A DNA stretch of 64,000 bases from Marixanthomonas spongiae (GCF_003095375.1 NZ_QEHR01000002.1:248001-312000), one strand, 5' to 3'. Shown: positions 8,075-17,208, counted from the stretch's first letter. Numbers and translations are program-made. The notes: generated from the letters alone by a model not told the origin.

Positions 8075-9028
8075 ATGGAATATCTTGAATTTGAATTACC
8101 GATAAAAGACTTGCAGGAACAGTACGAGAAGGCGTGCCAAATTGGTGCCGACAGCGAAGTGGACGTGAGCAATACCTGCAAGCAGATTGAGAAAAAACTG
8201 AAAGAAACCAAAAAAGAAATATATAAAAACCTAACGCCATGGCAACGCGTACAGTTGTCCCGTCACCCCAACCGTCCCTATACTATGGATTACATTAAAG
8301 CTATATGTGGGGATTCTTTTTTAGAACTGCACGGCGACCGTAATTTTAAGGACGATAAGGCCATGGTGGGCGGGCTTGGTAAAATTGGCGATCAAAGTTA
8401 TATGTTCATTGGCCAGCAAAAAGGCTACAATACCAAAACGCGGCAATTCCGTAATTTCGGGATGGCAAACCCCGAAGGGTACCGCAAAGCCTTGCGATTG
8501 ATGAAATCTGCCGAAAAATTCGGGCTGCCCGTGGTCACCTTTATCGATACCCCAGGGGCCTATCCCGGCCTGGAAGCCGAAGAACGAGGCCAAGGCGAGG
8601 CGATTGCCCGCAACATTATGGAAATGACCCGCCTTAAAGTGCCAATCATCGTGATCGTTATTGGCGAAGGGGCCAGTGGTGGCGCTTTGGGAATAGGCGT
8701 TGGCGATAGGGTGATGATGCTCGAAAACTCTTGGTATTCGGTAATTTCGCCAGAAAACTGCTCGTCCATCCTATGGAGAAGTTGGGACCACAAAGAACAG
8801 GCCGCCGAAGCCCTAAACCTCACGGCCAAAGATGCCAAAAAACTGAAAGTGATCGATACCATCATAAAAGAACCATTGGGAGGTGCGCACAGCGATCGTG
8901 AAAAAACGTTTGCCACCGTTTCCAAGACCATCGTAAAAGTATATGACGAATTAAAAATCTTATCACCAACCGATTTGGTGAAACTAAGGATGGAAAAATA
9001 TTCCGAGATGGGAGTCTTTAAAGGCTAA
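8075..9028 (+). CDS. accA: Acetyl-CoA carboxylase carboxyltransferase subunit alpha
   Basis: 317 residues, the normal bacterial AccA length. It has the N-terminal coiled segment ([18 protein letters not shown]), then [14 protein letters not shown], the crotonase-fold core [23 protein letters not shown], and the [15 protein letters not shown] oxyanion region. With AccD (not in the window) it transfers the carboxyl group from biotin to acetyl-CoA, the first committed step of fatty acid synthesis. It is transcribed from its own promoter and followed by a terminator. Confidence 0.97.
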   Translation: MEYLEFELPIKDLQEQYEKACQIGADSEVDVSNTCKQIEKKLKETKKEIYKNLTPWQRVQLSRHPNRPYTMDYIKAICGDSFLELHGDRNFKDDKAMVGGLGKIGDQSYMFIGQQKGYNTKTRQFRNFGMANPEGYRKALRLMKSAEKFGLPVVTFIDTPGAYPGLEAEERGQGEAIARNIMEMTRLKVPIIVIVIGEGASGGALGIGVGDRVMMLENSWYSVISPENCSSILWRSWDHKEQAAEALNLTAKDAKKLKVIDTIIKEPLGGAHSDREKTFATVSKTIVKVYDELKILSPTDLVKLRMEKYSEMGVFKG

Positions 9029-9050
9029 CTTCAACCATAACAACCCTTAC

Positions 9051-9082
9051 AAAAATCCGGAGGTGCGTCTCGGGATTTTTTT
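9051..9082 (+). terminator. Intrinsic terminator after accA
   Basis: AAAAATCC (9051-9058) pairs with GGATTTTT (9073-9080) around a GC-rich 14-base loop, followed by T residues. Confidence 0.6.
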
Positions 9083-9195
9083 GTACCTTATTAACAATAT
9101 TTTTAAGTTATCAACAGTTGAAATGTTGATGACTGGTTAACATCGAAACGGTAAACCCAAGCCGTTCAACTCACAATTTTCTTTACATTCGCCTT

Positions 9196-10749
9196 ATGGA
9201 AAAAGTACAACAACAAACCAAATATCAATCAAAGTCTTCGCAGGTAATTTCCTTGGAGAAAGGAAAGCTGCCTCCACAAGCAATTGATTTAGAGGAGGTT
9301 GTGCTTGGCGCCATGATGATTGACAAAAAAGGTGTGGACGAAGTAATCGATATCCTACACGCCGATGTGTTTTACAAAGATGCCCACAAACACATCTTCG
9401 ACGCCATCCATACCCTCTTTGAAAACAGCGAACCGGTGGACTTATTAACCGTTTCGTCCCAATTAAAAAAAGACGCCACCTTAGAAGCCGCGGGAGGGGA
9501 GTTTTACTTGGTGCAATTGACCCAAAAGGTGTCTTCTTCGGCACACATTGAGTTCCACGCGCGCATCATCCTTCAGAAGTTCATTCAGCGGAGCTTGATT
9601 AAAATTTCAAACGAAATCATTGAAGATTCGTACGATGAAACCACCGATGTTTTTGACCTTTTGGACACCGCCGAATCAAAACTGTACGAAATTACCCAAG
9701 GCAATATTAAACGGTCTTCCGAAACGGCCCAGCAATTGGTCATCCAAGCAAAGAAAAAAATTGAGGAAATCGCCAATAGGGAAGGGCTGTCCGGTATCCC
9801 TTCTGGTTTTGAGGACATCGATAAGCTCACTTCGGGCTGGCAACCCAGCGATTTAATTATCGTGGCGGCGCGCCCAGGTATGGGGAAAACAGCCCTTACC
9901 TTGTCTATGGCCCGAAACATTGCAGTAGATCACAACATTCCGGTGGCCTTCTTTTCGTTGGAAATGTCTTCGGTACAGTTGATTACGCGTTTGATTTCTT
10001 CGGAAACACAATTGAGTTCTGAAAAACTGCGAACCGGAAACCTCGAAAAACACGAATGGGAACAGTTGAACGTAAAGGTAAAAGGCCTGGAAAAAGCACC
10101 ATTGTTCATCGATGACACGCCTTCGCTTTCCATTTTCGACCTGCGGGCAAAAGCCAGGCGGCTCTCCTCCCAGCACGGCATTAAATTGATTATGGTCGAT
10201 TACTTGCAATTAATGACAGCCGGTGGCAACCAAAAAGGTGGCAACCGAGAGCAGGAAATCTCCACCATTTCCCGAAACCTGAAAGCATTGGCAAAAGAAC
10301 TGAACGTTCCGGTAATAGCCCTCTCACAATTATCGCGTGCCGTGGAAACCCGCGGCGGAAGCAAACGTCCCTTGCTGTCAGACCTTCGTGAATCGGGCGC
10401 CATTGAGCAGGATGCCGATATTGTATCGTTTATTTATCGCCCCGAATATTACAAAATTGACGAATGGGACGACGAGGAGCGCACCCCAACCGAAGGCCAG
10501 GCCGAGTTTATCGTGGCCAAGCACCGTAACGGTGGGCTGGACGAAATACGCCTGCGTTTTGTGGGGCACTTAGGACGCTTCGAAAACCTGGAACGGTTTG
10601 ATATCCCCAGCGAAATCCATTCCCGTATGAACGACGCTGCCAACGACGACACCTTTAAGACCGACAGCCTGCCCTCGGCAGATGAAGCCTTCGGCAGTTC
10701 CATGAACAACGACCTGCCACCGGATGATGATAATGAGGTGCCTTTTTAG
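9196..10749 (+). CDS. dnaB: Replicative DNA helicase
   Basis: 517 residues. The N-terminal DnaB domain (PQAIDLEEVVLGAMMID) is followed by the linker and the RecA-like motor with Walker A ARPGMGKTAL (about residue 220), the Walker B strand LIMVDYLQLM, and the conserved SQLSRAVETRGGSKRP and LRESGAIEQDADIV motifs. It is the hexameric helicase that unwinds DNA ahead of the replisome and recruits primase. The acidic tail (DDDNEVPF) is typical of Bacteroidota. A TACATTCG sequence only a few bases before the ATG could be a -7 box giving a very short leader. Confidence 0.97.
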   Translation: MEKVQQQTKYQSKSSQVISLEKGKLPPQAIDLEEVVLGAMMIDKKGVDEVIDILHADVFYKDAHKHIFDAIHTLFENSEPVDLLTVSSQLKKDATLEAAGGEFYLVQLTQKVSSSAHIEFHARIILQKFIQRSLIKISNEIIEDSYDETTDVFDLLDTAESKLYEITQGNIKRSSETAQQLVIQAKKKIEEIANREGLSGIPSGFEDIDKLTSGWQPSDLIIVAARPGMGKTALTLSMARNIAVDHNIPVAFFSLEMSSVQLITRLISSETQLSSEKLRTGNLEKHEWEQLNVKVKGLEKAPLFIDDTPSLSIFDLRAKARRLSSQHGIKLIMVDYLQLMTAGGNQKGGNREQEISTISRNLKALAKELNVPVIALSQLSRAVETRGGSKRPLLSDLRESGAIEQDADIVSFIYRPEYYKIDEWDDEERTPTEGQAEFIVAKHRNGGLDEIRLRFVGHLGRFENLERFDIPSEIHSRMNDAANDDTFKTDSLPSADEAFGSSMNNDLPPDDDNEVPF

Positions 10750-10825
10750 GGATTTTTTTATATCGATTTTGCAGCTATTCGGAAAAGATGCGTTTTTGAT
10801 GTATATTTACACCAAAATGTAAGTT

Positions 10826-11065
10826 ATGTCAAGACAAAGTATATCGTTTACAAAACCAAACGACGAATGGTTGAAATCACAAGTGGATAATAAGGAATAT
10901 TCAAGCAAAAGTGAATTAGTTAACGACTTGATTAGGCAAGCCCGAAAACAACAAGTTCAATTAGACTGGGTTCGAGCTAAATTGGAAAGAGCCGAAAATA
11001 GTGGATTTACAAATGAAAGTAAAGAAGGTATTTTAGCGCAATCAAAGTCATTGTTGAATGGCTAA
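10826..11065 (+). CDS. ParD-like antitoxin (type II TA)
   Basis: A 79-residue protein with a ribbon-helix-helix N-terminus (SRQSISFTKPNDEWLKSQV, then EYSSKSELVNDLIRQA) and a C-terminal toxin-binding helix. It fits the ParD/CopG antitoxin family, which neutralises the toxin and represses its own operon. It overlaps the downstream toxin gene by eight bases, the usual arrangement for translational coupling. Codon use is more AT-rich than that of dnaB. Confidence 0.88.
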   Translation: MSRQSISFTKPNDEWLKSQVDNKEYSSKSELVNDLIRQARKQQVQLDWVRAKLERAENSGFTNESKEGILAQSKSLLNG

Positions 11066-11345
11066 ATACAAACTTACCAACGAAGCAAAAAATGATTTGA
11101 TTCGGATTCACCATTTTGAGGTTGAAAAGTTTGGAATGGATCAAGCTGATAGCTATTTCGAATCCTTTTTTGAATATTTTGACATCATTGCTGAACGTCC
11201 TTTTTCTTTTGAATCTGTTGAGTACATTAAAAAAGGATATAGACGTTGTGTTTGTGGAGTTGATAGTATTTATTACAGAATTAATGAAAATATTGTTGAA
11301 ATAATGGCCATTGTTGGAAGACAAGATTTAAATGAAAAATTATAA
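11058..11345 (+). CDS. ParE/RelE-family toxin (type II TA)
   Basis: A 95-residue basic protein with the ParE/RelE pattern: N-terminal YKLTNEAKNDLIRIHHFEVE, then the strand-rich end RRCVCGVDSIYYRINENIVEIMAIVGRQD. ParE members poison DNA gyrase, while RelE members cleave mRNA on the ribosome; the ParD partner favours ParE. The gene starts inside the antitoxin gene. The adjacent transposase remnant and low GC suggest that the pair arrived by transfer. Confidence 0.88.
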   Translation: MAKYKLTNEAKNDLIRIHHFEVEKFGMDQADSYFESFFEYFDIIAERPFSFESVEYIKKGYRRCVCGVDSIYYRINENIVEIMAIVGRQDLNEKL

Positions 11346-11385
11346 CTGAAATAAAGACTGTGGGCATCACTGTATCCCAGGTTTG

Positions 11386-11560
11386 GTTGTATTGCTAAAA
11401 TCACCCAATTTTTAATTCAATAGTCAACCGTGCTCCAAGATAGGTTGTATTTGCTTGAGGCGTAGTTGACGGATACCTGCCCGTTTGCAATTTGGTCAAT
11501 AGTCGAAAGTTTCAAGTCGAAACGTATACTTGGGTAGTGTTTTTTAGCAGGTGCCCGTCT
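11386..11560 (-). pseudogene. Decayed transposase fragment (HTH, IS3 OrfA-like)
   Basis: Read on the minus strand from 11539, a 40-codon stretch begins HYPSIRFDLKLSTIDQIANG and ends in a TGA at 11417-11419. It looks like the helix-turn-helix of an IS3-type OrfA. Restoring one base near the TGA lets the frame run on (YW, IKKLGDF), so the end is frameshifted, and no downstream catalytic domain is present. No start codon is evident. I judge this a remnant of an insertion sequence. Confidence 0.5.
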
Positions 11561-11767
11561 TTGGTGTTTCCATAAGTAATTGATAGTTTTTAGTTAACCT
11601 ATGTTAAGACGGGACCATAAATAAAGAAGGATCGTTCAAATAGTGTTGCAACCAAGGATAATCAATTCCCAAAAAATCTTTCATATATCCAATATGGCTC
11701 AAAATTTGCCGTTATCTATTCCCGTGAAATCGGGTATCTTGTAAATCACAGCCGAAATTTTATCAAA
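11561..11767. other. Intergenic region with possible gene debris
   Basis: No intact gene. On the minus strand a 35-codon open stretch (containing HIGYMKDFLGIDYPWL, ending at a TAA near 11606) may be the C-terminal debris of another gene. The remainder should contain the promoter of the next gene. Confidence 0.4.
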
Positions 11768-13024
11768 ATGAAACATATAGCTTTTTTATTGTTGCTTTTC
11801 TTTTCCTTAAACGCCTCAGCTTCCTATATATTGATCCCCATGGATGCCGAAAGCCAAAAGGAACACCTTAAAGCCTACGGGATTACGTATTGGACACTTG
11901 AAAGACAAGTAAAGGTAAAATGGTTGCTCAACTACCGCGGTGGTTCTTTTTTGATGCCCGATTCCGAAGAAATACGGAAAGAATGCCAAATTCGAGGCGT
12001 CTCCTTCGAAGTGATTTCCAACAGCAAAACCGAAGAAATCCTCACCACCATCAGCAGTCCATCACAAAACATGGAAGCCGTAGTGCTGGAAAAAGCACCC
12101 AAAATCGCCGTGTATTCCCCCAAAGGCAACCCGCCGTGGGACGATGCAGTAACCATGGTATTGACCTATGCCGAAATACCCTACGAGGTGGTTTACGATA
12201 AAGAAGTATTGAGCGACCAGCTTATATTGTACGATTGGTTGCACCTGCACCACGAAGACTTTACCGGCCAGTACGGAAAATTTTACCGCGCGTACCGCGC
12301 CGCCCCGTGGTATATTGAAGAAAAACGGAAAGCCGAGGCCTTGGCGGCCGAACTGGGCTACGACAAAGTTTCAGAAGAAAAAAGAGACGTAGCCTTGAAA
12401 ATACGCGATTATGTGGTGGGCGGCGGTTTTATGTTCGCCATGTGCAGCGCCACCGATAGTTTTGATATCGCACTGTCGGCCGAAGGCGTGGATATTTGCG
12501 AACCCATGTTCGACGGCGACCCCAGCGAACCCGGCTACCAAAGCAAAATTGATTACAGCAAGACGTTCGCATTTACCGATTTTATCTTGGAGCGAAGCCC
12601 AATGGTCTATGAGTTTTCATCTATCGATATGACTTCGAAACGCCGCATACCAAAGGAAACCGATTATTTCAGTTTAATGGATTATTCAGCCAAGTGGGAC
12701 CCAATCCCTACCATGTTGGTGCAAAACCATACGGCTTTGGTAAAAGGGTTTATGGGGCAAACCACCGCCTATGAACGCAACCAAGTAAAATCCAATGTAT
12801 TGGTAATGGGCGAAAACAAAACCAACGGCGAGGCCCGCTACATTCACGGCATTAAAGGAAAAGGGTTTTTTACCTTCTATGGCGGCCACGATCCTGAAGA
12901 TTACCAGCACCGGGTAGGGGATGCCAAAACCGAACTGGCCCTGCACCCCAATTCGCCAGGCTACCGTTTGATTTTGAACAACGTACTCTTCCCAGCAGCC
13001 AAAAAGAAAAAACAAAAGACGTGA
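11768..13024 (+). CDS. Exported conserved Bacteroidota protein (often labelled asparagine synthetase B)
   Basis: 418 residues with a signal peptide (MKHIAFLLLLFFSLNASA, cleavage near ASYILIP). Homologues in Flavobacteriia commonly carry the name asparagine synthetase B, but I see no N-terminal nucleophile Cys and no PP-loop (SGGxDS) needed for that reaction, and an exported enzyme of that kind makes no sense. The segments WLLNYRGGSF, VGGGFMFAMCSATDSFDIAL and GKGFFTFYGGHDPEDYQH look like a GATase-type flavodoxin fold acting outside the cytoplasm. The true function is unknown. It is transcribed alone and ends before the bidirectional terminator shared with rho. Confidence 0.75.
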   Translation: MKHIAFLLLLFFSLNASASYILIPMDAESQKEHLKAYGITYWTLERQVKVKWLLNYRGGSFLMPDSEEIRKECQIRGVSFEVISNSKTEEILTTISSPSQNMEAVVLEKAPKIAVYSPKGNPPWDDAVTMVLTYAEIPYEVVYDKEVLSDQLILYDWLHLHHEDFTGQYGKFYRAYRAAPWYIEEKRKAEALAAELGYDKVSEEKRDVALKIRDYVVGGGFMFAMCSATDSFDIALSAEGVDICEPMFDGDPSEPGYQSKIDYSKTFAFTDFILERSPMVYEFSSIDMTSKRRIPKETDYFSLMDYSAKWDPIPTMLVQNHTALVKGFMGQTTAYERNQVKSNVLVMGENKTNGEARYIHGIKGKGFFTFYGGHDPEDYQHRVGDAKTELALHPNSPGYRLILNNVLFPAAKKKKQKT

Positions 13025-13139
13025 ACACGGGCAAAAAAAGAATGGCCCACTGCGTTGTATCATAAACGCTTAACTGCATCTTTTTTTAAGTGAAAACGGT
13101 CGGGAGAAAAACGCATCGAAACCCAATGGGCAACAATAA

Positions 13140-13174
13140 AAAAACCGGATCCACAGTAGGTAGATCCGGTTTTT
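13140..13174. terminator. Bidirectional intrinsic terminator
   Basis: AAAACCGGATC (13141-13151) pairs with GATCCGGTTTT (13163-13173), with A-run and T-run flanks. It lies between the convergent exported-protein gene and rho. Confidence 0.85.
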
Positions 13175-13209
13175 GTTTGGATATTGGTTAAGTATCGGTT
13201 TGTGGGAAA

Positions 13210-14865
13210 CTATCCGTTCATGGATACTAGAAACTCTTCGTTGTTTCGGGTTTGTTTCACTTTATCGTTAATGAATTCCATGGCTTCAATTGGGTTCATG
13301 TCGGCCAAGTACTTGCGCAATACCCACATACGTTGTATCACGTTGTCATCAAGCAATAAATCGTCTCTACGCGTGCTGGAAGAGGTAAGGTCGATGGCAG
13401 GGAAAATCCTTCGGTTGGATATTTTTCTATCCAGTTGCAGCTCCATGTTGCCGGTTCCTTTAAATTCTTCAAAAATAACCTCGTCCATTTTAGAGCCGGT
13501 TTCGGTAAGGGCCGTAGCAATGATGCTCAGCGATCCGCCATTTTCAATGTTACGGGCAGCACCAAAAAACCGTTTTGGTTTGTGCAAGGCATTGGCATCT
13601 ACACCCCCGCTCAATATTTTACCACTGGCGGGCTGTACGGTGTTGTAAGCCCGGGCCAAACGCGTAATGGAATCCAACAGGATTACCACGTCATGGCCGC
13701 ATTCTACCAATCGCTTGGCTTTGTCTATCACAATGTTGGCAACCCGCACGTGCTCGGTAGCTTCTTTGTCAAAGGTAGAAGCCACAACTTCGCCCTGTAC
13801 GTTCCGTTGCATATCGGTTACTTCTTCGGGGCGTTCATCGATCAATAAAATAATTTGGTACACCTCCGGGTGGTTGGCCGCAATGGCGTTGGCAATGTCT
13901 TTTAACAACATGGTCTTACCGGTTTTAGGTTGCGACACGATCATTCCACGCTGCCCTTTTCCGATAGGGGCAAACATATCGATGATCCTGGTGGAAATGG
14001 TGCTCTGCCGTTCGGCAATGTTGAATTTTTCCTGTGGGAACAACGGGGTCAAGTGCTCAAAAGCAACCCGATCGCGCACCACATGAGGGTTAAGACCGTT
14101 TATTTTTGAAATCTTAATAAGCGGGAAGTACTTTTCACCTTCTTTTGGCGGGCGTACCTCACCAAAAACGGTATCGCCCGTTTTTAGTCCAAACAATCGG
14201 ATTTGCGATTGCGACACATAAATATCATCGGGCGAAGACAGGTAATTGTAGTCGCTGGAGCGCAAAAAGCCGTAGCCGTCTTGCATAATGTCCAAAACGC
14301 CTTCGCTCTCTATAATCCCGTCAAACTCATAGTCGGGTTCCTTATAGCGGTTGCGGTTATCTTTATTGCCGTTGTTGCGGTGGTCTTTTTGCTGGCTTTT
14401 GCCGTTGTTGTCCTTTTTGGACTTGGAATGTTTTTTCCGGTTGTCCGAAGAGTTTGAAGCGCTTTTCTTGTTGTCTGAAGAACTGGACGAACTTTTCTTG
14501 TTGTCGTTGGAACTTCTTCCGCGTTTATCGTTGTCGTCAGATTGCTTTGAATCCTGTTTTTTAGGTTCGTTTTTAGTGTTCTGGCTTTTTTTAGTGTTTC
14601 GGGAATCGGTGCTTTTGCTCCGTGGTTGACGGGGCTTGCTCTGGGAATCTTTGCCCTTATCGTCTTTCTTTTTTGAAGTAGGAGTGTCTTTTGAATCGTC
14701 TTTGGCGATTTCTTTTACCGCTTTGGGGTTGGCAGCTTGGTAATCGAGTATTTGATAGACCAAATCCAGTTTTTTGAAGCTGCGGTACTTGGGGACATTC
14801 AGCTTTTTTGCCAATTCCTGAAGCTCAGGTAGCTTTTTCGCTTTTAATTCTGAAATTTCAAACAT
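13210..14865 (-). CDS. rho: Transcription termination factor Rho
   Basis: 551 residues, longer than the ~420 of E. coli Rho. The order is: Rho_N domain (residues 1-45, [17 protein letters not shown]); a Lys/Ser/Asp/Asn-rich low-complexity insertion of about 125 residues; the cold-shock RNA-binding domain ([16 protein letters not shown]); then the RecA-like ATPase with Walker [34 protein letters not shown] and the C-terminal Q/R-loops. Rho is an RNA helicase that ends untranslated transcripts. Long basic insertions are known in Rho of Bacteroidota and Actinobacteria and add RNA binding. Monocistronic. Confidence 0.97.
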   Translation of the reverse strand: MFEISELKAKKLPELQELAKKLNVPKYRSFKKLDLVYQILDYQAANPKAVKEIAKDDSKDTPTSKKKDDKGKDSQSKPRQPRSKSTDSRNTKKSQNTKNEPKKQDSKQSDDNDKRGRSSNDNKKSSSSSSDNKKSASNSSDNRKKHSKSKKDNNGKSQQKDHRNNGNKDNRNRYKEPDYEFDGIIESEGVLDIMQDGYGFLRSSDYNYLSSPDDIYVSQSQIRLFGLKTGDTVFGEVRPPKEGEKYFPLIKISKINGLNPHVVRDRVAFEHLTPLFPQEKFNIAERQSTISTRIIDMFAPIGKGQRGMIVSQPKTGKTMLLKDIANAIAANHPEVYQIILLIDERPEEVTDMQRNVQGEVVASTFDKEATEHVRVANIVIDKAKRLVECGHDVVILLDSITRLARAYNTVQPASGKILSGGVDANALHKPKRFFGAARNIENGGSLSIIATALTETGSKMDEVIFEEFKGTGNMELQLDRKISNRRIFPAIDLTSSSTRRDDLLLDDNVIQRMWVLRKYLADMNPIEAMEFINDKVKQTRNNEEFLVSMNG

Positions 14866-15038
14866 GTAAAAATCTTAGTGTGTTTAATTATAATAATCAA
14901 AGACCTTTGAGAAGGTGTAATTATCGAATATATTTTTTTTGAAGATTAAGTAACCGTTATTGAAGTGGTTACGAATAGATACTGCAATAATACAACAATA
15001 TTTTAAATTTTGGTTATAATTTTTTAAAAAAGAAATCC

Positions 15039-15046
15039 TATTTTTG
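15039..15046 (+). promoter_or_regulatory. Candidate -7 box of the DUF4293 gene
   Basis: TATTTTTG fits TAnnTTTG and lies 20 bases before the ATG at 15067. A TTG at 15010-15012 is 26 bases upstream, longer than ideal. Confidence 0.4.
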
Positions 15047-15066
15047 CCCCTAACAGCAAAAAAGTT

Positions 15067-15477
15067 ATGTTACAGCGCATTCAAACCGTTTATTTAATCA
15101 TTTCGGCACTCATTATGGGAGCCTTGTACCTATGGTTTCCAGTGGTGCAAGATGAAGCGGGTACCATCGTGATCCACCGTGGCGAACCCTTGGTGTTTGG
15201 TCTTATTTTTGGCTCGATTGCCTTTGCTGTGATTTCAATTTTGAGTTTTAAAAAACGGCAACGGCAGTTTGTCCTTAACCGTTTAAACATCCTTATAAAC
15301 TTTGTATTACTGGGAGTTTTCGTGTACAGGTCGCTAACCATATCCGGAGAAACATTGGTTTCAGAGAAGGGTATTGGGGTCTTGCTTCCCATCATTTCTA
15401 TCGTTTTTTTAGTGCTGGCCAATAAGGCCATTAAAAGGGACGAAGACCTTGTAAAATCTGTGGACCGTTTGCGATAA
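15067..15477 (+). CDS. DUF4293 membrane protein
   Basis: 136 residues with four transmembrane segments (IQTVYLIISALIMGALYLWF; LIFGSIAFAVISILSF; LNILINFVLLGVFVYR; GVLLPIISIVFLVLANKAI) and a charged C-terminus (KRDEDLVKSVDRLR). The N-terminal MLQRIQTVYL start is the signature of DUF4293, a family confined to Bacteroidota with no known function. In many genomes of the group it lies divergent from rho, as here, which suggests a conserved neighbourhood rather than a shared role. Confidence 0.88.
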   Translation: MLQRIQTVYLIISALIMGALYLWFPVVQDEAGTIVIHRGEPLVFGLIFGSIAFAVISILSFKKRQRQFVLNRLNILINFVLLGVFVYRSLTISGETLVSEKGIGVLLPIISIVFLVLANKAIKRDEDLVKSVDRLR

Positions 15478-15506
15478 ACCATTACATCTTAGTATATTTT
15501 AGTGCG

Positions 15507-15541
15507 AACCCCCAAAGAATGCCATCTTTGGGGGTTTTTTT
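15507..15541 (+). terminator. Intrinsic terminator after the DUF4293 gene
   Basis: A 12-bp stem AACCCCCAAAGA (15507-15518) pairs with TCTTTGGGGGTT (15525-15536), followed by a T-run. Confidence 0.9.
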
Positions 15542-15590
15542 ATGATTTAGTGGTTCCGATATAATTTTTAATGAAACTAAGGATGTAGTA

Positions 15591-15658
15591 AAAATCACTA
15601 ACCACCTTAATTTCTGCTAAAAATTGTATTAATTAATTTAAGGTGGTTGAGTGATTTT
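15591..15658. repeat. Long inverted repeat
   Basis: Left arm 15591-15613 (AAAATCACT, AACCACCTTAA) and right arm 15635-15658 are complementary over about 22 bases with a single-base bulge, around an AT-rich spacer. It is too AT-rich and lacks the T-tail of a classical terminator, so it may be an extragenic palindrome. Confidence 0.75.
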
Positions 15659-15717
15659 GAAACAACAAAGTTGTTCTCAAAATTGTATCGAAACCACCGA
15701 TTTTAATCTATCAAACC

Positions 15718-15743
15718 GGTGGCTGAGCGTAGCCGAAGTCACC
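15718..15743. repeat. REP-like palindrome (CTGAG...CGAAG type)
   Basis: GGTGGCTGAGCG and AGCCGAAGTCACC form an imperfect palindrome overlapping the stop codon of the phosphodiesterase gene. It belongs to the CTGAG/CGAAG family seen elsewhere in the window. Confidence 0.65.
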
Positions 15744-16230
15744 GCTTAAACTCAATAACTTCCAAATTTCGAATGTCCCCGTTATCAATCTCAAACCGCA
15801 ACATCGTCCGTACGGTATGAAACCCGTGCTTGCCAATGGCGCCGGGGTTCATGTGCAACAGTCCGGTTTTTTTATCGGGCATGACTTTTAAAATGTGCGA
15901 ATGCCCACAAATAAAAAGTTTTGGGGGGTTGCGGTACAGCTCCTCCCGCACGCGCTTGTCGTAGCTGCCGGGATAGCCCCCGATATGCGTTATCCACACA
16001 TCGACCCCCTCACACATGAACCGGTTGTGCAACGGAAATTCCTTGCGGGCTTCGTCATCGTCAATATTCCCGTAAACGGCCCGAAGGGGTTTTACTTGTT
16101 GCAAGGTGTCGGTAACCTTTAAATCACCAATATCCCCGGCATGCCAAACTTCATCGGCCTGTCGCGCATACTTCAAAATATCATCGCCCATATAACTGTG
16201 CGTATCGCTAAGAAGTAGTATTTTTTTCAT
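15739..16230 (-). CDS. YfcE/MJ0936-family metallophosphoesterase
   Basis: 163 residues, the usual length for this small phosphodiesterase family. The five metallophosphatase motifs are present: LLSDTHSY, WHAGDIGD, YGNIDD, THIGGYPG and CGHSHI, with the late NPGA. A dinuclear metal site hydrolysing phosphodiesters is expected; the natural substrate is unknown. The ATG at 16230 sits in the last unit of four tandem CTAATGA heptamers, so three further ATGs lie just upstream in other frames, each soon hitting a stop. Confidence 0.92.
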   Translation of the reverse strand: MKKILLLSDTHSYMGDDILKYARQADEVWHAGDIGDLKVTDTLQQVKPLRAVYGNIDDDEARKEFPLHNRFMCEGVDVWITHIGGYPGSYDKRVREELYRNPPKLFICGHSHILKVMPDKKTGLLHMNPGAIGKHGFHTVRTMLRFEIDNGDIRNLEVIEFKR

Positions 16231-16254
16231 TAGTCATTAGTCATTAGTCATTAG
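16227..16254. repeat. TCATTAG heptamer array (4 units) over a start codon
   Basis: Four perfect copies of TCATTAG. Read on the minus strand they give repeated ATGs 7 bases apart; the last one is the start codon of the phosphodiesterase gene. Confidence 0.9.
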
Positions 16255-16256
16255 TC

Positions 16257-16354
16257 CACCCTCCATCCAACACCCATCATCCCTCACCCAGCACCCGTCA
16301 CCCATCATCCCTCACCCAGCACCCATCACCCAGCACCCATCACCCAGCACCCCG
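16257..16354. repeat. CACCCAT-type heptamer array (14 units)
   Basis: Fourteen 7-bp units, mostly CACCCAT, CACCCAG and CATCCCT, directly adjacent to the TCATTAG array. Confidence 0.9.
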
Positions 16355-16412
16355 CATCTTCACACTTCGAAATTCGTACCTCGTAATTCCTACTTCGTTT
16401 CCTTAAACTTCG

Positions 16413-16420
16413 TACTTTTG
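16413..16420 (+). promoter_or_regulatory. Candidate -7 box of truA
   Basis: TACTTTTG matches TAnnTTTG, 25 bases before the proposed TTG start of truA. The -33 element is unclear. Confidence 0.45.
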
Positions 16421-16445
16421 TGTTTTTTCAAAAATAAAGGATTCA

Positions 16446-17189
16446 TTGCGATATTTTATTGAAATAGCGTATAACGGTGCCAATTATTTTGGTTGGCAAA
16501 TTCAGCCCAATGCCATTACGGTACAGGAGGTTCTGGAAACCAAGCTTTCCATATTGCTCAAAGAACCGGTAAAGCTTACCGGTGCAGGCCGTACCGATGC
16601 CGGCGTGCACGCAAAACAGTTGTTTGCTCATGTTGATGTAGCTGAAATTGAAGACCTCCCAGCCCTGCTGTTCCGGTTGAACTCGTTTCTGCCAAAAGAT
16701 ATAGCCGTGGCGGACATCTTTAAGGTGAATCAAGCGGTACACGCCCGTTTCGATGCTGTGGAACGGGAATATGAATATGTGGTTTCCCTGAAAAAAGACC
16801 CCTTTCTACAAGGGTTTGCCTATCAAATACATAAAATGCCCGATGTAGAAATGATGAACAAAGCGGCCGAAACCCTATTGGGCCATAACGATTTTCAATG
16901 CTTTTCGCGCACCAAAACAGATGTAAAAACGTATTATTGCACTATAAAAAAAGCGTTTTGGCGCAAACAGGGCGACCAATTGGTTTTTACCATTTCGGCA
17001 GATCGTTTTTTGCGCAATATGGTCCGCGCCATCGTGGGCACACTTTTGGATGTCGGTTTTAATAAAACATCCCTAAAGGCATTTAACCAAATAATAGCAG
17101 ACAAAGACAGGAGCAAAGCGGGTGCTTCGGCGCCGGCACATGGATTGTATTTGACAAAAGTGACCTATCCCAAAACAATAAGAAACTAA
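16446..17189 (+). CDS. truA: tRNA pseudouridine(38-40) synthase
   Basis: 247 residues starting at a TTG codon (16446) preceded by AAAGGA; no ATG in this frame lies near the conserved N-terminus (RYFIEIAYNGANYFGWQ). GAGRTDAGVHA carries the catalytic Asp, and FLRNMVRAIVGTL is the conserved C-terminal motif. The enzyme isomerises uridines 38-40 in the anticodon stem-loop of many tRNAs. The TTG start implies modest translation. The next gene follows after about 95 bases with its own promoter. Confidence 0.95.
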   Translation: MRYFIEIAYNGANYFGWQIQPNAITVQEVLETKLSILLKEPVKLTGAGRTDAGVHAKQLFAHVDVAEIEDLPALLFRLNSFLPKDIAVADIFKVNQAVHARFDAVEREYEYVVSLKKDPFLQGFAYQIHKMPDVEMMNKAAETLLGHNDFQCFSRTKTDVKTYYCTIKKAFWRKQGDQLVFTISADRFLRNMVRAIVGTLLDVGFNKTSLKAFNQIIADKDRSKAGASAPAHGLYLTKVTYPKTIRN

Positions 17190-17208
17190 AAAATAGTGTT
17201 CAAGGTTA

